DNA from: Bacteroidales bacterium
GTDB lineage: Bacteria > Bacteroidota > Bacteroidia > Bacteroidales > F082
Direction of reading: 5' to 3'
DNA length: 60,534 nucleotides
NCBI GenBank assembly: GCA_015491905.1
Contig: WGGC01000200.1
Span: 1-60,534, forward strand
Positions 18,509 through 28,229 of this stretch are shown one piece after another. The position numbers and the translations under genes were made by a program. How positions within the stretch are numbered: the stretch's first letter is position 1; the number at the start of each line of letters is the position of its first letter. The notes below the pieces were generated by a model. That model ran no database searches and was not told the origin of the DNA. It saw nothing but the letters and a program-made list of their open reading frames with translations.

Positions 18509-19564
18509 ATGAAATTGAACAAATTTTTACTTCCTTTTATCTTATTACTATTAGGAATAGTTTTTTATTTTAGTTTTAACTTTACATTTACTTCAGTATC
18601 AAACAACTTGCTCCAACAGCAAGTGGAAATGTCTAAAAGTCAAGCAAATTTAATATCAAATCTTTTAGCTACAAGGCTTGAAAATGGAATTTCTAAAAAT
18701 GCAGTTGCTTCTGAATTACAAAAAAGTATTGAAAATTTTAATACTGAAAACAGTTTTGTTTGTATGTTTGATAATACAGGGAAAGAAATCTGTCATCCAA
18801 ATAAAGAAAAAATAGGAAAAATACTTACCGAAAATAATTCAGTAATTCAATTAGGTTCAAATTTTGAAATTGAAAATAACTTTAAAAGCGCAATTATAAA
18901 TAAAAAATCAACAGGTGGTATTCGAAAAATGAAGAACCATACTGAAATTGTGTATTTAAGTCCTGTAAGAAACAGCGATTGGATTATTGCTTCTCATTCG
19001 AATATAGAAAAAGAAAAAATCCTAATTAATAAGCTAAAAGAAAAATTACTTTTTACATTCATTATTCTATGGCTTTTGAGTTCTTTATTAATCTTTTACT
19101 TTCTTAATCTAATAAATAAAAGAAATTTAAAAGAAATTTCAGAAAATAATAAAACCATAAGTGAAAAATATTTTAACGAATTGAAAACTATCCAAACTAA
19201 GTTTATCACTCCAGAAAAAAAACAAATAGAACGTCTTTTAGCTGATAAAGGAACAAAATTATCACCAGTTGTCATTAATAATATTGCCTACGTCTTTACT
19301 CAAAATAGAATTACCTATATAGTTGAACACAACGGAGAAAAATCAACTATCAATTTAACATTAGATGAACTCTTTAAAACTTTTAACGAAAACAAATTTT
19401 ATAGAGTATCAAGGCAAGTAATTCTATCCGCTAAATCAATAGACAAAATTGAAAAATATGGAAATACTCAATTAAAAGTTTTAACAGATCCTCCTTCGCC
19501 CATTGATATAATTATAAGTAAAGCAAAACTCACTGAATTTAAAAAATGGGTAGGCAAAAATTGA
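18509..19564 (+). CDS. Membrane sensor with cache-like domain and LytTR DNA-binding domain
   Basis: A 351-residue one-component regulator. A transmembrane helix (residues about 8-30) and a second one (about 173-198, FTFIILWLLSSLLIFYFLNLI region) enclose a ~140-residue extracytoplasmic domain with single-cache features (LISNLLATRLENGIS, FVCMFDNTGKEICHPN). The C-terminal ~100 residues form a LytTR domain (NNIAYVFTQNRITYIVEHNG, FYRVSRQVILSAKSIDKIE), which binds direct-repeat operators. It would sense an external ligand and control transcription from the membrane. It is tail-to-tail with the cytochrome P460 gene with no bases between the two stop codons. Its targets are not evident; the adjacent secreted heme protein and binding protein are candidates. 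Confidence 0.85.
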   Translation: MKLNKFLLPFILLLLGIVFYFSFNFTFTSVSNNLLQQQVEMSKSQANLISNLLATRLENGISKNAVASELQKSIENFNTENSFVCMFDNTGKEICHPNKEKIGKILTENNSVIQLGSNFEIENNFKSAIINKKSTGGIRKMKNHTEIVYLSPVRNSDWIIASHSNIEKEKILINKLKEKLLFTFIILWLLSSLLIFYFLNLINKRNLKEISENNKTISEKYFNELKTIQTKFITPEKKQIERLLADKGTKLSPVVINNIAYVFTQNRITYIVEHNGEKSTINLTLDELFKTFNENKFYRVSRQVILSAKSIDKIEKYGNTQLKVLTDPPSPIDIIISKAKLTEFKKWVGKN

Positions 19565-20110
19565 TTATTGCAATTTCTGAAACTTAGTAAAAACATATCC
19601 ATTATCTTTTGCCAGATTATGACAAGAGATACAACTTACTGTTCCTTTATCCCAACTTTTATACTTACCTCCTTTTTTGACAAATCTTGCATATCCCCAA
19701 TTACCAGGTTTTTTAGGAAAACGTATTTTATCTTTTATCATATATTCAATCCTCTGAATTTTATTTGCTTCAAGTGCAACGTCAAAGTTTTTCATTTTTT
19801 CAACATTCCATCCTATTTTAACAATTTTACTTCCTTCAGGAAAGGGTTGGTTTTTATAAAAAGCTTTAAAAGCTTTCTTGTTTGCTAAAACATACCGCAA
19901 TTCATTTTTATCTGTACGATAATGCGCCGCAACAATCTTATAATTTTTATAATTTTTTACTTCTGTAAAAGATAAATTGTTATTTGGCATAACTAAATCC
20001 GGAACATCTGAAATAATATGATAATCAGATTCATTTTTATCATTGCACGAGATCAAAGAGAAAGAAAATAGTATTACTAGAAGAATTACTGAGTTTTTAA
20101 TTACTTTCAT
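19565..20110 (-). CDS. Cytochrome P460-like lipoprotein
   Basis: A 181-residue protein with a lipoprotein signal peptide and lipobox-like cysteine (SLISCND, about residue 22). The fold features match cytochrome P460: NYKIVAAHYRTDKNELRYVLANKKA in the first half, WGYARFVKKGGKY in the middle, and a single heme c site CISCH followed by DNGYVFT at the C-terminus. P460 proteins oxidise hydroxylamine or bind NO, so a link to nitrogen oxides from the nitrate reductase in this window is plausible but unproven. It lies about 110 bases after an AcfC-like gene on the same strand, and the conserved sequence also seen before jetA sits in that gap. Confidence 0.85.
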   Translation of the reverse strand: MKVIKNSVILLVILFSFSLISCNDKNESDYHIISDVPDLVMPNNNLSFTEVKNYKNYKIVAAHYRTDKNELRYVLANKKAFKAFYKNQPFPEGSKIVKIGWNVEKMKNFDVALEANKIQRIEYMIKDKIRFPKKPGNWGYARFVKKGGKYKSWDKGTVSCISCHNLAKDNGYVFTKFQKLQ

Positions 20111-20122
20111 ATATTTAATTCT

Positions 20123-20193
20123 ATTAATTTGGTGACCCCTAAATATTTAGGAGATAATATTTTAATCATTACTCTGTGGGTCAAAATTGTCAT
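20123..20193 (-). repeat. Right copy of the conserved ~70 bp upstream sequence
   Basis: Read on the minus strand, this matches 9913-9985 over TGACAATTTT, CCCACAG, ATGATTAAAATATT and AAATATTTAGGGGTCACC. It contains the 14 bp palindrome CCTAAATATTTAGG. It sits just upstream of the P460 start at the same spacing as the other copy has from jetA. Confidence 0.7.
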
Positions 20194-20219
20194 GCTCGTT
20201 TCCTAGTAAAATTGTTATA

Positions 20220-20978
20220 TTATTTAGAGGTTCTCCATCCCCATTTTTTGAATATTGGCTGGACTCTTTTACTCTGAACAAAATTAAAAAATTCTTTAGC
20301 ATTTTTTGAATTAGAGCCTTTTGTTGTTAATGCAATACCACAATCTCTATAAACAGTATATTTCTCTTTTACTGGAATAAAATCAGCTAAACGACTATTC
20401 GATATTTGCCAAATATTCCAAGTCACCCAAACATCAATTTTCTTATCGTCAATCCATTTTTTCTTTGCTACACCACTATTAGCTGCAAAAAAAGTTATAT
20501 TTTTTCTTAATGCTTTTAGCTTGTCTATATCTTTAGTTTTACCAATCATTGTTTCCCATACACCTGTTAATCCTGCACCTGTTACAACCAAAATATGAAT
20601 ATCTGGTTTTAATAAATCAAGTAATGAATGTATGCCTTTAGGATTGCCGGGGCGAACCAATATCCCTGATTTCCTTAAATATAAAGGCGAAATTGTACTC
20701 GTTTTTATATTGCTGAATTTTTTTGTGAAATCTGTCATCATATATTCAGAACCACTATAAATAATATCAGCATTTTTCTTCGCCTTCATTTCCCATTTAG
20801 ACACGGGTCCTTTATTTACAATTACAGTAATATTATGTATTTTACTAAACTCTTTTGCAATATCATTCATTGCAGGATATGGGCCGCCGGGTCCATAAAC
20901 ATAGATAGTGTCTTTTTGTGCAAATATTGTGTTTTGTATTCCTATAACAAATAGAATTACGAATATTAAATTTTTCAT
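20220..20978 (-). CDS. AcfC-like periplasmic substrate-binding protein
   Basis: A periplasmic binding protein of the AcfC/ModA type. I prefer the ATG that begins MKNLIFVILFVIG, since it gives a proper signal peptide ending at FAQ; a longer upstream extension of 29 codons adds a second hydrophobic stretch and looks wrong. Diagnostic segments are YVYGPGGPYPAMNDIA, DIIYSGSEYMMTDF, LYLRKSGILVRPGNPKGI, GAGLTGVWE, VWVTWNIWQI and FKKWGW. The ligand of this family is uncertain; relatives bind oxyanions such as molybdate or sulfate. No transporter permease or ATPase is adjacent, so it may work alone or with a distant transporter. The P460 gene follows on the same strand. Confidence 0.85.
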   Translation of the reverse strand: MKNLIFVILFVIGIQNTIFAQKDTIYVYGPGGPYPAMNDIAKEFSKIHNITVIVNKGPVSKWEMKAKKNADIIYSGSEYMMTDFTKKFSNIKTSTISPLYLRKSGILVRPGNPKGIHSLLDLLKPDIHILVVTGAGLTGVWETMIGKTKDIDKLKALRKNITFFAANSGVAKKKWIDDKKIDVWVTWNIWQISNSRLADFIPVKEKYTVYRDCGIALTTKGSNSKNAKEFFNFVQSKRVQPIFKKWGWRTSK

Positions 20979-21133
20979 GTTATTAGTTTTTAATTTTATT
21001 TCTTTAAACTGAAGTAGTACAAGCGAATAAAAAAATATAAAAGTTAATAAGGATATTATTTTCATAATTTAATCATTATTAATACAAGGTTTGTTTTCAA
21101 TAATAGATAAAAACAAACCTTGTATAATTATAT

Positions 21134-21976
21134 TTATAATGGTGCTACCGTTGTTGTAATATTAGCAACTGGCCAAATACCACCTGGTGCAGGAAAACTT
21201 ATTCCTTTATTATCTCCTCTAACATTATCTTGACCAAAATAATATAATGGCCATCCTTTATAGGTTAATTGTGTTTTCCCATATACATCAATAGTTCCAA
21301 AATCAGCAGCATTTAAATTGCTTGGCACCTTAGCTGGCGTAATTTCTGCAATTGGCCATATGGCATTATTCCCAAAGTCTGATGCAGTAAAAGTATTTGT
21401 GTTGTTTGAATCGTGACTAAAAGTATATAGTGTATTTCCATAACTATCTACAATGTAACCCGTTTCTCCAATACCTGGTGTATAATCACTTAAGTAATCA
21501 ACTCCGTCATGACCAATTAGTTGATTAAAAACATACATAACACTATAATCAGGTTTTGCAATAAACCAATCACCATTTACACCATCTCCAAATGTATCCC
21601 CTGCTTTAACATCTGAAATATAATGATACAAGGGCCATCCTTTATAAGTTGTTTGCATAGACCCATCAGCTCTAGTTATCGTACCAAAATCTGCAATATC
21701 TAAACCATTATCAATGGTAATATTTGCTTCGTAAAATATAGGCCAATTATTTAAACACCCATTTACACAATGTGAAGTACCATTTGCATCATCAGCAAAG
21801 AAATATAAAGACTTCCCTTGAGAATCTGTTAAAATAGATCCAAATTTGGCATCAACTTTCAATTGTACTTTGTTTGGAACTGGAGTTGGAACTGGAGTTG
21901 TAACATCATTTTTTTTACAACTCTGAAAACTAAATCCTGTTGCTACTATGAGCAATACTAAAAAAACTTTTTTCAT
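21134..21976 (-). CDS. Secreted lipoprotein with PF03640-type repeats
   Basis: A 280-residue exported lipoprotein (signal peptide with lipobox GFSFQSC). The mature part contains repeats of the 'secreted repeat of unknown function' family: GKSLYFFADDANGTSHCVNGCLNNWP, then ADFGTITRADGSMQTTYKGWPLYHY, and a second set with GNTLYTFSHDSNN, AADFGTIDVYGKTQLTYKGWPLYYFGQD. Each repeat ends in a GWPLYY motif. In other bacteria these proteins are periplasmic or surface-exposed, sometimes near redox or heme genes. It is the first of three minus-strand secreted proteins followed by AcfC-like and P460 genes; the 155-base gap leaves operon membership open. Confidence 0.85.
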   Translation of the reverse strand: MKKVFLVLLIVATGFSFQSCKKNDVTTPVPTPVPNKVQLKVDAKFGSILTDSQGKSLYFFADDANGTSHCVNGCLNNWPIFYEANITIDNGLDIADFGTITRADGSMQTTYKGWPLYHYISDVKAGDTFGDGVNGDWFIAKPDYSVMYVFNQLIGHDGVDYLSDYTPGIGETGYIVDSYGNTLYTFSHDSNNTNTFTASDFGNNAIWPIAEITPAKVPSNLNAADFGTIDVYGKTQLTYKGWPLYYFGQDNVRGDNKGISFPAPGGIWPVANITTTVAPL

Positions 21977-22348
21977 AATTTACTTGTTATTTAATAATTA
22001 TTTAATGCTGCAAATATCTTATTCAAAATTCAATTAATAAAAGAAATATTACTGAATAAACTATTTTAATAACTGAAATGACCATTTTTATACCTAAATA
22101 AAGATAGTTAAACTGTAAAGATAACAGTTGCTAACACCTAAGCATATAAAAATCCAGTAGTTCGTCAGCGTCTACGGTTTTTTATGCATTGTTGAACCTG
22201 TCTGCCATGGCCAACCTTGCACAATACAGATCATAGTAGTATCGGATAGTTATGATGATATGTATTTCTAATAAAGTGTGAGATTGGCATTAGGGTTCAA
22301 TTTAATATTGGCACCTAATCTTAGTATCATTACTAAAAATTCATAAAT
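21977..22348. other. Gene-free stretch
   Basis: No gene is supported. At about 22131-22190 a TTGCTAACACC motif precedes an imperfect inverted repeat (AAGCATATAAAAATCC / GGTTTTTTATGCA). It again looks like a cassette-type recombination site, but is too imperfect to call. Confidence 0.4.
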
Positions 22349-22666
22349 TCAATTAGTAAATGCCACTTTTAGAGGAATAATAAAGCAAACATGAAATTGG
22401 CAATAAATCCTAATATAGAAATCAATATTTGTCATAAAGTATCGAATTCGCCTTAAAGATGAATCCCTTTTTGCACTATGGGCAAAGGCTATTGCTAAAT
22501 CCTCAAATCGAACTATCCTAACTTGGTTTAAGGCTATTATAAAGAGAGCTATTAGCTTTAATCTAGCTATGTTAATGCTTTTGCCCAAAACGGTGTCTAG
22601 GGCTTCAAATAAAATACTACTTTTGGTTTCATCTCTGGTATTGATGTATCTGGTTCTATCTCGCAA
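22349..22666 (-). pseudogene. IS4-like transposase remnant (N-terminal part)
   Basis: The translated segment INIARLKLIALFIIALNQV, then FEDLAIAFAHSAKRDSSLRRIRYFM, matches what I recall of the N-terminal region of IS4-type DDE transposases of Bacteroidota. After RRIRYFMTN the sequence loses similarity and ends at a stop; the catalytic DDE part is absent. No terminal inverted repeats were found nearby, so this is an old fragment. Confidence 0.55.
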
Positions 22667-22891
22667 ATAAAACTTTAAGATACTGAATATCAGAGTATTA
22701 AATATTTATTTTCTCAAAAGTTATTAGCATATTACTTTCAATATCAGGCGATTAAATCGATTTATTGAAAAATTGTCATATACTTAGGCAGAAATGAGAA
22801 ATATTTTATTCTACAATCATTATCGCAAAACTTTTTGGCAACAGTTATTATAAAAAATAGTTCCCCTTTTTCTAATATAATTTATCGCACT

Positions 22892-23428
22892 ATGAAAGAA
22901 TCTGACGAAAACCTGACTCCGAAAGAAAAAATAAATCAAGAAAATTTTGTAATGAAATCAAAGCTCATCTTAAAGGGTGGATTATTACATGACAACACTG
23001 AAATTGATCCGGAACTTGAAAACATATTCCTAAAAAATGTATTGGCTTTTGAAAATGCAAAAATAAAACCTCTTTACGAAATACTTGGTATTGACCCTAG
23101 GGAATATCCGCCGGTTGACCTGCTGTCGGAAGATGAAATTTCCAATTACCTCCAAAAGCTTATCTCACTACTCGAAGCACAGCGGTTCCATCTTCAATTA
23201 CAGGAAAGTGTGCCCAACAACATTATCTATCAATTTTTAACCAAAGAATACCTGCTTGAGCAAACTGAAAACATTCACGGTATTGATTGTATTATTGATG
23301 GCTGTGGTGGTGACTGTCCATCCTGTTTTCAAAAAGATTACTGCTCCATCAAAGATGATATCTGGCCTCCCGACGAACTAAACGCTGAAATTGAAAGAAG
23401 AAAAAAGAAAGACAAAGATAATAGCTAA
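22892..23428 (+). CDS. Uncharacterised protein with cysteine-rich motif
   Basis: A soluble protein of about 178 residues from the ATG that begins MKESDENLTPKEK; a longer frame upstream lacks protein-like character. The C-terminal part contains CIIDGCGGDCPSCFQKDYC, five cysteines spaced as in a metal-binding knuckle, followed by DDIWPPDE. The middle is helical (EDEISNYLQKLISLLEAQRFHLQL). I do not recognise a named family; it looks like a conserved Bacteroidota protein, possibly partnering a mobile or phage gene since it lies beside the transposase remnant. No function is proposed. Confidence 0.6.
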   Translation: MKESDENLTPKEKINQENFVMKSKLILKGGLLHDNTEIDPELENIFLKNVLAFENAKIKPLYEILGIDPREYPPVDLLSEDEISNYLQKLISLLEAQRFHLQLQESVPNNIIYQFLTKEYLLEQTENIHGIDCIIDGCGGDCPSCFQKDYCSIKDDIWPPDELNAEIERRKKKDKDNS

Positions 23429-23959
<531 letters not shown>

Positions 23960-24103
23960 TATTCTTGCGAACTTTTGATGTTCTTTAGCTTTTTAGCGGC
24001 TGCAAAATTAAACCTTTTTCAGTTTTATACAACTATTATTTTATTTTATTTGAAAATATTTTCGGTTTTCATTTATTACACTCTAAATACATGCTCCTTC
24101 TTA

Positions 24104-24190
24104 ACTAAATAGGGCTTGCTGAAAAACACATAAAACAGTAATCTATAAATATTTATAAATGTATTCCGCATGATAAGTGCAAGGTTTTTG
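24104..24190 (+). repeat. Left end of an IS-derived element (copy A)
   Basis: AACTAAATAGGGCTTGCTGAAAA is followed by ATATTTATAAATGTATTCCG and a GCAAGGTTTTTGAGC segment. The same order, with substitutions, appears on the minus strand at 45536-45825. No right end was found here and no transposase is present, so this is a remnant or solo end. Confidence 0.5.
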
Positions 24191-24551
24191 AGCCAATCAA
24201 TGATTTATCTTTTACCTTTAATTTTTTTATACCCAATGCACAAGACTATAAACATCTGATTAAGCACTGTCTATGGATAGACTATTCATTATTTTCTTTT
24301 CAATAAAAATTATTTGTATGCTTATACCAAAATATTTATCACTTTTGTTCCTTTATAAGTGTTTTATGGCTAAAAATATCGATTTAATACTATTGAAGTA
24401 TTATTCAGCTTACTTTTTGCGTATTGTAGGAAACAGTATTTAATTCAAGGCAGCAAAATAAAATGCTAATAAAGTAAAAGACATCAAACAACGACAAGGA
24501 AATTATAATCAATATTTTAGTATATTGGCTCGTCCATAAAATAATAAACCA
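24191..24551. other. Gene-free stretch
   Basis: No gene, RNA or clear signal is seen between the IS-like remnant and the NhaC-type antiporter gene. Confidence 0.5.
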
Positions 24552-26096
24552 ATGAGTAACACCTCAAAAGTAAAAGAAATAAAAAAAGCAAATTTACTCC
24601 AATCATTTGCTCCAATCATTGTGCTTATTGGCTTGCTATCAATAAATATTAGCATCTGGCACGACGATTCTATTGGGGGCGCCAACCAACTGGCTTTAAC
24701 TTTTGCTGCAGCTTTTGCTGCCATTATTGCCTTTAGATTAAATGTTCCATACCAACGAATTAGCAAATTTATTGTAAATAATATTAGTGATGCCATGCCC
24801 TCTATTCTGATTCTATTACTAATTGGAGCATTATCGGGAACATGGATGATTAGTGGTGTAGTCCCCACTCTCGTAATCTACGGTTTAGATTTGTTAAGTC
24901 CCGATTATTTTCTTTTTGCTACTGTCATTATTAGCGCTATAGTATCGCTTTCCACAGGAAGTTCATGGTCCACTATTGCGACTATTGGTGTAGCCCTTAT
25001 GGGAATAGGTGTAGCCCTTGGCTTTTCATCGGGAATGGTAGCAGGGGCAATTATCTCCGGCGCCTATTTTGGCGACAAAATGTCTCCCCTATCCGATACC
25101 ACTAATTTGGCTTCTGCTATGGCCGGAACTGATATTTTTACCCATATCAGATATATGCTTTATACCACCATTCCAACCATGCTTATTACATTAATAATAT
25201 TTCTTGTGTTAGGATTTATGCACAAGGGTTCAGCCACACCAACAGGAGTAATAGATATGAAAAATGCCATCGAATCAAGCTTTACAATAAGTCCATGGCT
25301 GCTCCTTGTCCCTGCTATATTAATCTATGTAATTATAAAAAAAACACCACCGCTAACTTCTTTATTTATTGGCACTTTGGCAGGTAGTATTGCCGTAATA
25401 ATATTTCAACCAACTATTATCACTCAACTATACCCAACAATAATAGCCCATGGTAATCCAAAACAATTAAGTGAGTCCATTCCCTTTTATAAACAGGCCT
25501 ATGTTGTTATCTCGCAAGCGTGGTTTGGTGCTTCTGAAGTTGCCACCGGCAATATTAAAATCGACAAACTCTTATCCACAGGAGGAATGGCAGGGATGCT
25601 TAATACTATTTGGCTTATTATTACTGCAATGACTTTTAGTGGCGCCATGGAATCTGCCGGACTTTTGCTTCGGATAGCTGATTTTTTTATTAAATATGCT
25701 AAATCTACAGGCAGTTTGGTGGCAACAACGGTTGCTAGTTCTATTTTTATGAATATTACTGCTTCGGAACAATATATTTCAATTGTTGTACCGGGGCGGA
25801 TGTATGCTGATATTTATCGTAGAAGAAAATTAAAACCGGAGTTATTAAGTAGATCCTTAGAAGACGGCGGCACAGTAACATCGGTGTTAGTACCCTGGAA
25901 TACAGGTGGTGCCGTTAACTCATCAGTACTTGGTGTGGCAACATTATCCTATTTACCTTATGCTTTCTTCAACCTTATAAGCCCACTAATGTCAATATTC
26001 TTTGCCTATTTAAATATCAAGATACGCCACTATACTGATAAAGAATATAATGAATTAATGGAAATAGAAAAATTGCAAGATGTGGCCGGCCTTTAA
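24552..26096 (+). CDS. nhaC: NhaC-type Na+/H+ antiporter
   Basis: A 514-residue polytopic inner-membrane protein with about 11-12 hydrophobic segments. Family-typical stretches are LSTGSSWSTIATIGVALMGIG, GAYFGDKMSPLSDTTNLA (the Asp-rich discontinuous helix characteristic of NhaC), ITASEQYISIVVPGRMY and EDGGTVTSVLVPWNTGGAV. It should export Na+ (or take up an organic acid, as in related malate/lactate exchangers) using the proton gradient. It is monocistronic on present evidence, with an inverted repeat and T-run shortly after its stop. Confidence 0.9.
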   Translation: MSNTSKVKEIKKANLLQSFAPIIVLIGLLSINISIWHDDSIGGANQLALTFAAAFAAIIAFRLNVPYQRISKFIVNNISDAMPSILILLLIGALSGTWMISGVVPTLVIYGLDLLSPDYFLFATVIISAIVSLSTGSSWSTIATIGVALMGIGVALGFSSGMVAGAIISGAYFGDKMSPLSDTTNLASAMAGTDIFTHIRYMLYTTIPTMLITLIIFLVLGFMHKGSATPTGVIDMKNAIESSFTISPWLLLVPAILIYVIIKKTPPLTSLFIGTLAGSIAVIIFQPTIITQLYPTIIAHGNPKQLSESIPFYKQAYVVISQAWFGASEVATGNIKIDKLLSTGGMAGMLNTIWLIITAMTFSGAMESAGLLLRIADFFIKYAKSTGSLVATTVASSIFMNITASEQYISIVVPGRMYADIYRRRKLKPELLSRSLEDGGTVTSVLVPWNTGGAVNSSVLGVATLSYLPYAFFNLISPLMSIFFAYLNIKIRHYTDKEYNELMEIEKLQDVAGL

Positions 26097-26106
26097 AGTA
26101 TGTATG

Positions 26107-26163
26107 AGCCTCTTTTTCTCAAAGCATTACAAATATGATTGCGAGACAGAGGCTATTTTTTTT
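26107..26163 (+). terminator. Possible terminator after the NhaC gene, overlapping the next promoter
   Basis: AGCCTCT and AGAGGCT form a 7 bp stem with a long loop, followed by A and a run of eight T. The T-run also forms the spacer of the promoter for the downstream DksA-like gene. Confidence 0.45.
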
Positions 26164-26170
26164 ATCTTCG
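26139..26170 (+). promoter_or_regulatory. Promoter of the DksA-like gene
   Basis: A TTG at 26139-26141 and TATCTTCG at 26163-26170 are spaced by 21 bases and resemble the Bacteroidota -33/-7 promoter. The start codon lies only seven bases after the -7 box, predicting a nearly leaderless mRNA. Confidence 0.5.
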
Positions 26171-26177
26171 CCAGCCT

Positions 26178-26513
26178 ATGAATGCAGAGGAAAAATTAAG
26201 ATTACAAGTAGAAGTACAAAAGCGATTGCTGCGCCTTGAAGAGCAAATAATAGAATTAAAAGAGCTCTCAAAACCTATTGCACCCGACTGTGCCATTGGA
26301 AGGGTAAGTCGCATGGATGCAATTAATAATAGAAGCATTAATGAGGCTGCATTAAACAAAAAGCTTATTCAATATGACGGTTTAAATGCAGTTTTAGAGA
26401 ACCTTCATAGAGATGATTTTGGCAAATGCTTGGTCTGTGGTGATACTATTCCCATGGGTCGTATCATTATCGTCCCTGAAAATCGTAGATGTATTAAATG
26501 TTCCCAACGATAA
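26178..26513 (+). CDS. TraR/DksA-type zinc-finger protein
   Basis: A protein of about 111 residues from the ATG that begins MNAEEKLRLQVEV. The preceding in-frame extension overlaps the promoter and is not used here. The N-terminal half is a coiled coil (about residues 1-35) and the C-terminus carries a C4 zinc finger: CLVCGDTIPMGR, then CIKC. The central SRMDAINNRSINEAAL resembles the DksA/TraR family that binds the secondary channel of RNA polymerase. It is smaller than DksA and lacks a visible DxxDxA tip motif, so its effect on transcription may differ. Confidence 0.75.
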   Translation: MNAEEKLRLQVEVQKRLLRLEEQIIELKELSKPIAPDCAIGRVSRMDAINNRSINEAALNKKLIQYDGLNAVLENLHRDDFGKCLVCGDTIPMGRIIIVPENRRCIKCSQR

Positions 26514-26542
26514 ATTCACTATTATTTTTTTAAATTATTTTT

Positions 26543-28204
26543 ATGCAAAATATTAACGAAATACTTGAAGCCATAGACTCCTATATTGGAGGGGCCTCAT
26601 GGTTTGTTTTTATCCTTCTTGGAACAGGTTTGTTTTTTACACTCTATCTTAAATTTCCACAAATCCGATATTTTCGACATGCCATACGTATTTTATCAGG
26701 TAAATATGACAAGGCCAGCGATAAAGGTGATGCTACTCACTTTCAAGCCTTAGCCACCGCCCTATCGGGCACAGTAGGTACCGGAAATATTGCCGGCGTA
26801 GCTTTAGCTATCCACCTTGGTGGCCCTTCTGCCCTTTTTTGGATGATAGTAACTGCTTTTTTAGGAATGACAACTAAGTTTGTTGAAGTTAGTCTATCAC
26901 ACAAATACAGAGAAACCGCTGCCGATGGTTCTATCTCAGGTGGTCCAATGTATTATATGAAGAATAAGCTTAATATGAAATGGTTGGCAGCAATATTTGC
27001 TGCAGCAACAATATTATCCTCTTTTGGCACCGGAAATATGCCTCAAATCAATAGCATTAGCAATTCTGTATATAGTACTTTTGGTATAGAACATTGGATT
27101 ACAGGACTTGTATTGGCCATTATCTTAGGTTTTGTTATTATTGGGGGAATAAATCGTATTGTAAAAGTTACCGACAAATTAGTTCCCGGCATGGCACTTA
27201 TTTATCTCATTGGTGTTCTTGGTGTTATAATTTTTAATTGGCAAAATATTATTCCTTCCATTGAGGCTATTTTTGGAGGAGTAGTCAATGGTTCAGCTGC
27301 CACAGGAGGCTTCCTGGGAGCCAGCTTTGCCTTTGCTTTTAATAGAGGTGTCAACAGAGGTCTATTTTCCAATGAAGCAGGTCAGGGATCCGCTCCCATT
27401 GCCCATGCCGCTGCAAAAGCTCATGAGCCTATTTCTGAGGGCATGGTCGCTATTTTAGAACCATTTATCGACACTATTATTATTTGCTCATTAACAGGCT
27501 TGGCGTTGGTTTCTTCAGGTGTTTGGAATGAGAAACATGAAAATGAATTTCAATATGCAAGTATGAAAGTGCTCTCTAAAGTTTATCATTCCGATAATAA
27601 AGAAGACGCTAAAACACTTCACCTTTATTCTACTAATCAACAAAAACTTCCTCTATTTACAGGCAGTTTAAAAGTTATCAATGGAATTATTCAAAATAAA
27701 CTAACAATACTTCACTCACGATCTATTGCTGAAAATGTGGTGGTCAAAAAAGAAGGTAAGTTATTTAATGGGATTATTCCGATAAAAAAAGGGGACTTTC
27801 AGGATAGAAGTTGTAAAATCAGGGGAAAGAGTTTATTAAGTAGTGCCCCTCTAACTATTGCTGCTTTTAAGAGAAGCTATTTTGGACATTATGGAGAATA
27901 TATTATCACCATTGGATTATTACTTTTTGCATTCTCTACCTCTATTGCTTGGTCGTATTATGGAGGAAGAGCCGTAACTTATTTGTTTGGAGTCAAGTAT
28001 GTAATTTGGTATCGGGCTATCTATGTTATTGGTTTTTTTGTAGCCTCCTTTACCGATACTACCATCATCTGGACATTCTCAGGTATTGCCATCGCCTTCA
28101 TGACTCTCCCTAACCTATTTGGAATTCTTATGCTACGTAAGGATATGAAAACCACATTAGATAAATATTGGATAGAATTTAAAAAAGAAAATCCTGATGC
28201 TTAA
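26543..28204 (+). CDS. Sodium:alanine symporter (AGCS family) with insert
   Basis: A 553-residue inner-membrane symporter that takes up alanine or glycine with Na+. Signature stretches are [47 protein letters not shown] and [24 protein letters not shown]. It differs from typical ~450-residue AGCS proteins by a hydrophilic insert of about 110 residues between the helix ending LVSSGVW and the next helix (about residues 335-445, [18 protein letters not shown] onwards). The insert looks like a soluble cytoplasmic loop of unknown role. It follows the DksA-like gene by 29 bases on the same strand. Confidence 0.9.
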   Translation: MQNINEILEAIDSYIGGASWFVFILLGTGLFFTLYLKFPQIRYFRHAIRILSGKYDKASDKGDATHFQALATALSGTVGTGNIAGVALAIHLGGPSALFWMIVTAFLGMTTKFVEVSLSHKYRETAADGSISGGPMYYMKNKLNMKWLAAIFAAATILSSFGTGNMPQINSISNSVYSTFGIEHWITGLVLAIILGFVIIGGINRIVKVTDKLVPGMALIYLIGVLGVIIFNWQNIIPSIEAIFGGVVNGSAATGGFLGASFAFAFNRGVNRGLFSNEAGQGSAPIAHAAAKAHEPISEGMVAILEPFIDTIIICSLTGLALVSSGVWNEKHENEFQYASMKVLSKVYHSDNKEDAKTLHLYSTNQQKLPLFTGSLKVINGIIQNKLTILHSRSIAENVVVKKEGKLFNGIIPIKKGDFQDRSCKIRGKSLLSSAPLTIAAFKRSYFGHYGEYIITIGLLLFAFSTSIAWSYYGGRAVTYLFGVKYVIWYRAIYVIGFFVASFTDTTIIWTFSGIAIAFMTLPNLFGILMLRKDMKTTLDKYWIEFKKENPDA

Positions 28205-28229
28205 TGCCATTAAAATAGTATAGCATTTT

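Noticed and set aside
22349-22666. A working transposase gene
   Set aside because: Only the N-terminal part is recognisable and the catalytic region is missing, so it was listed as a pseudogene.
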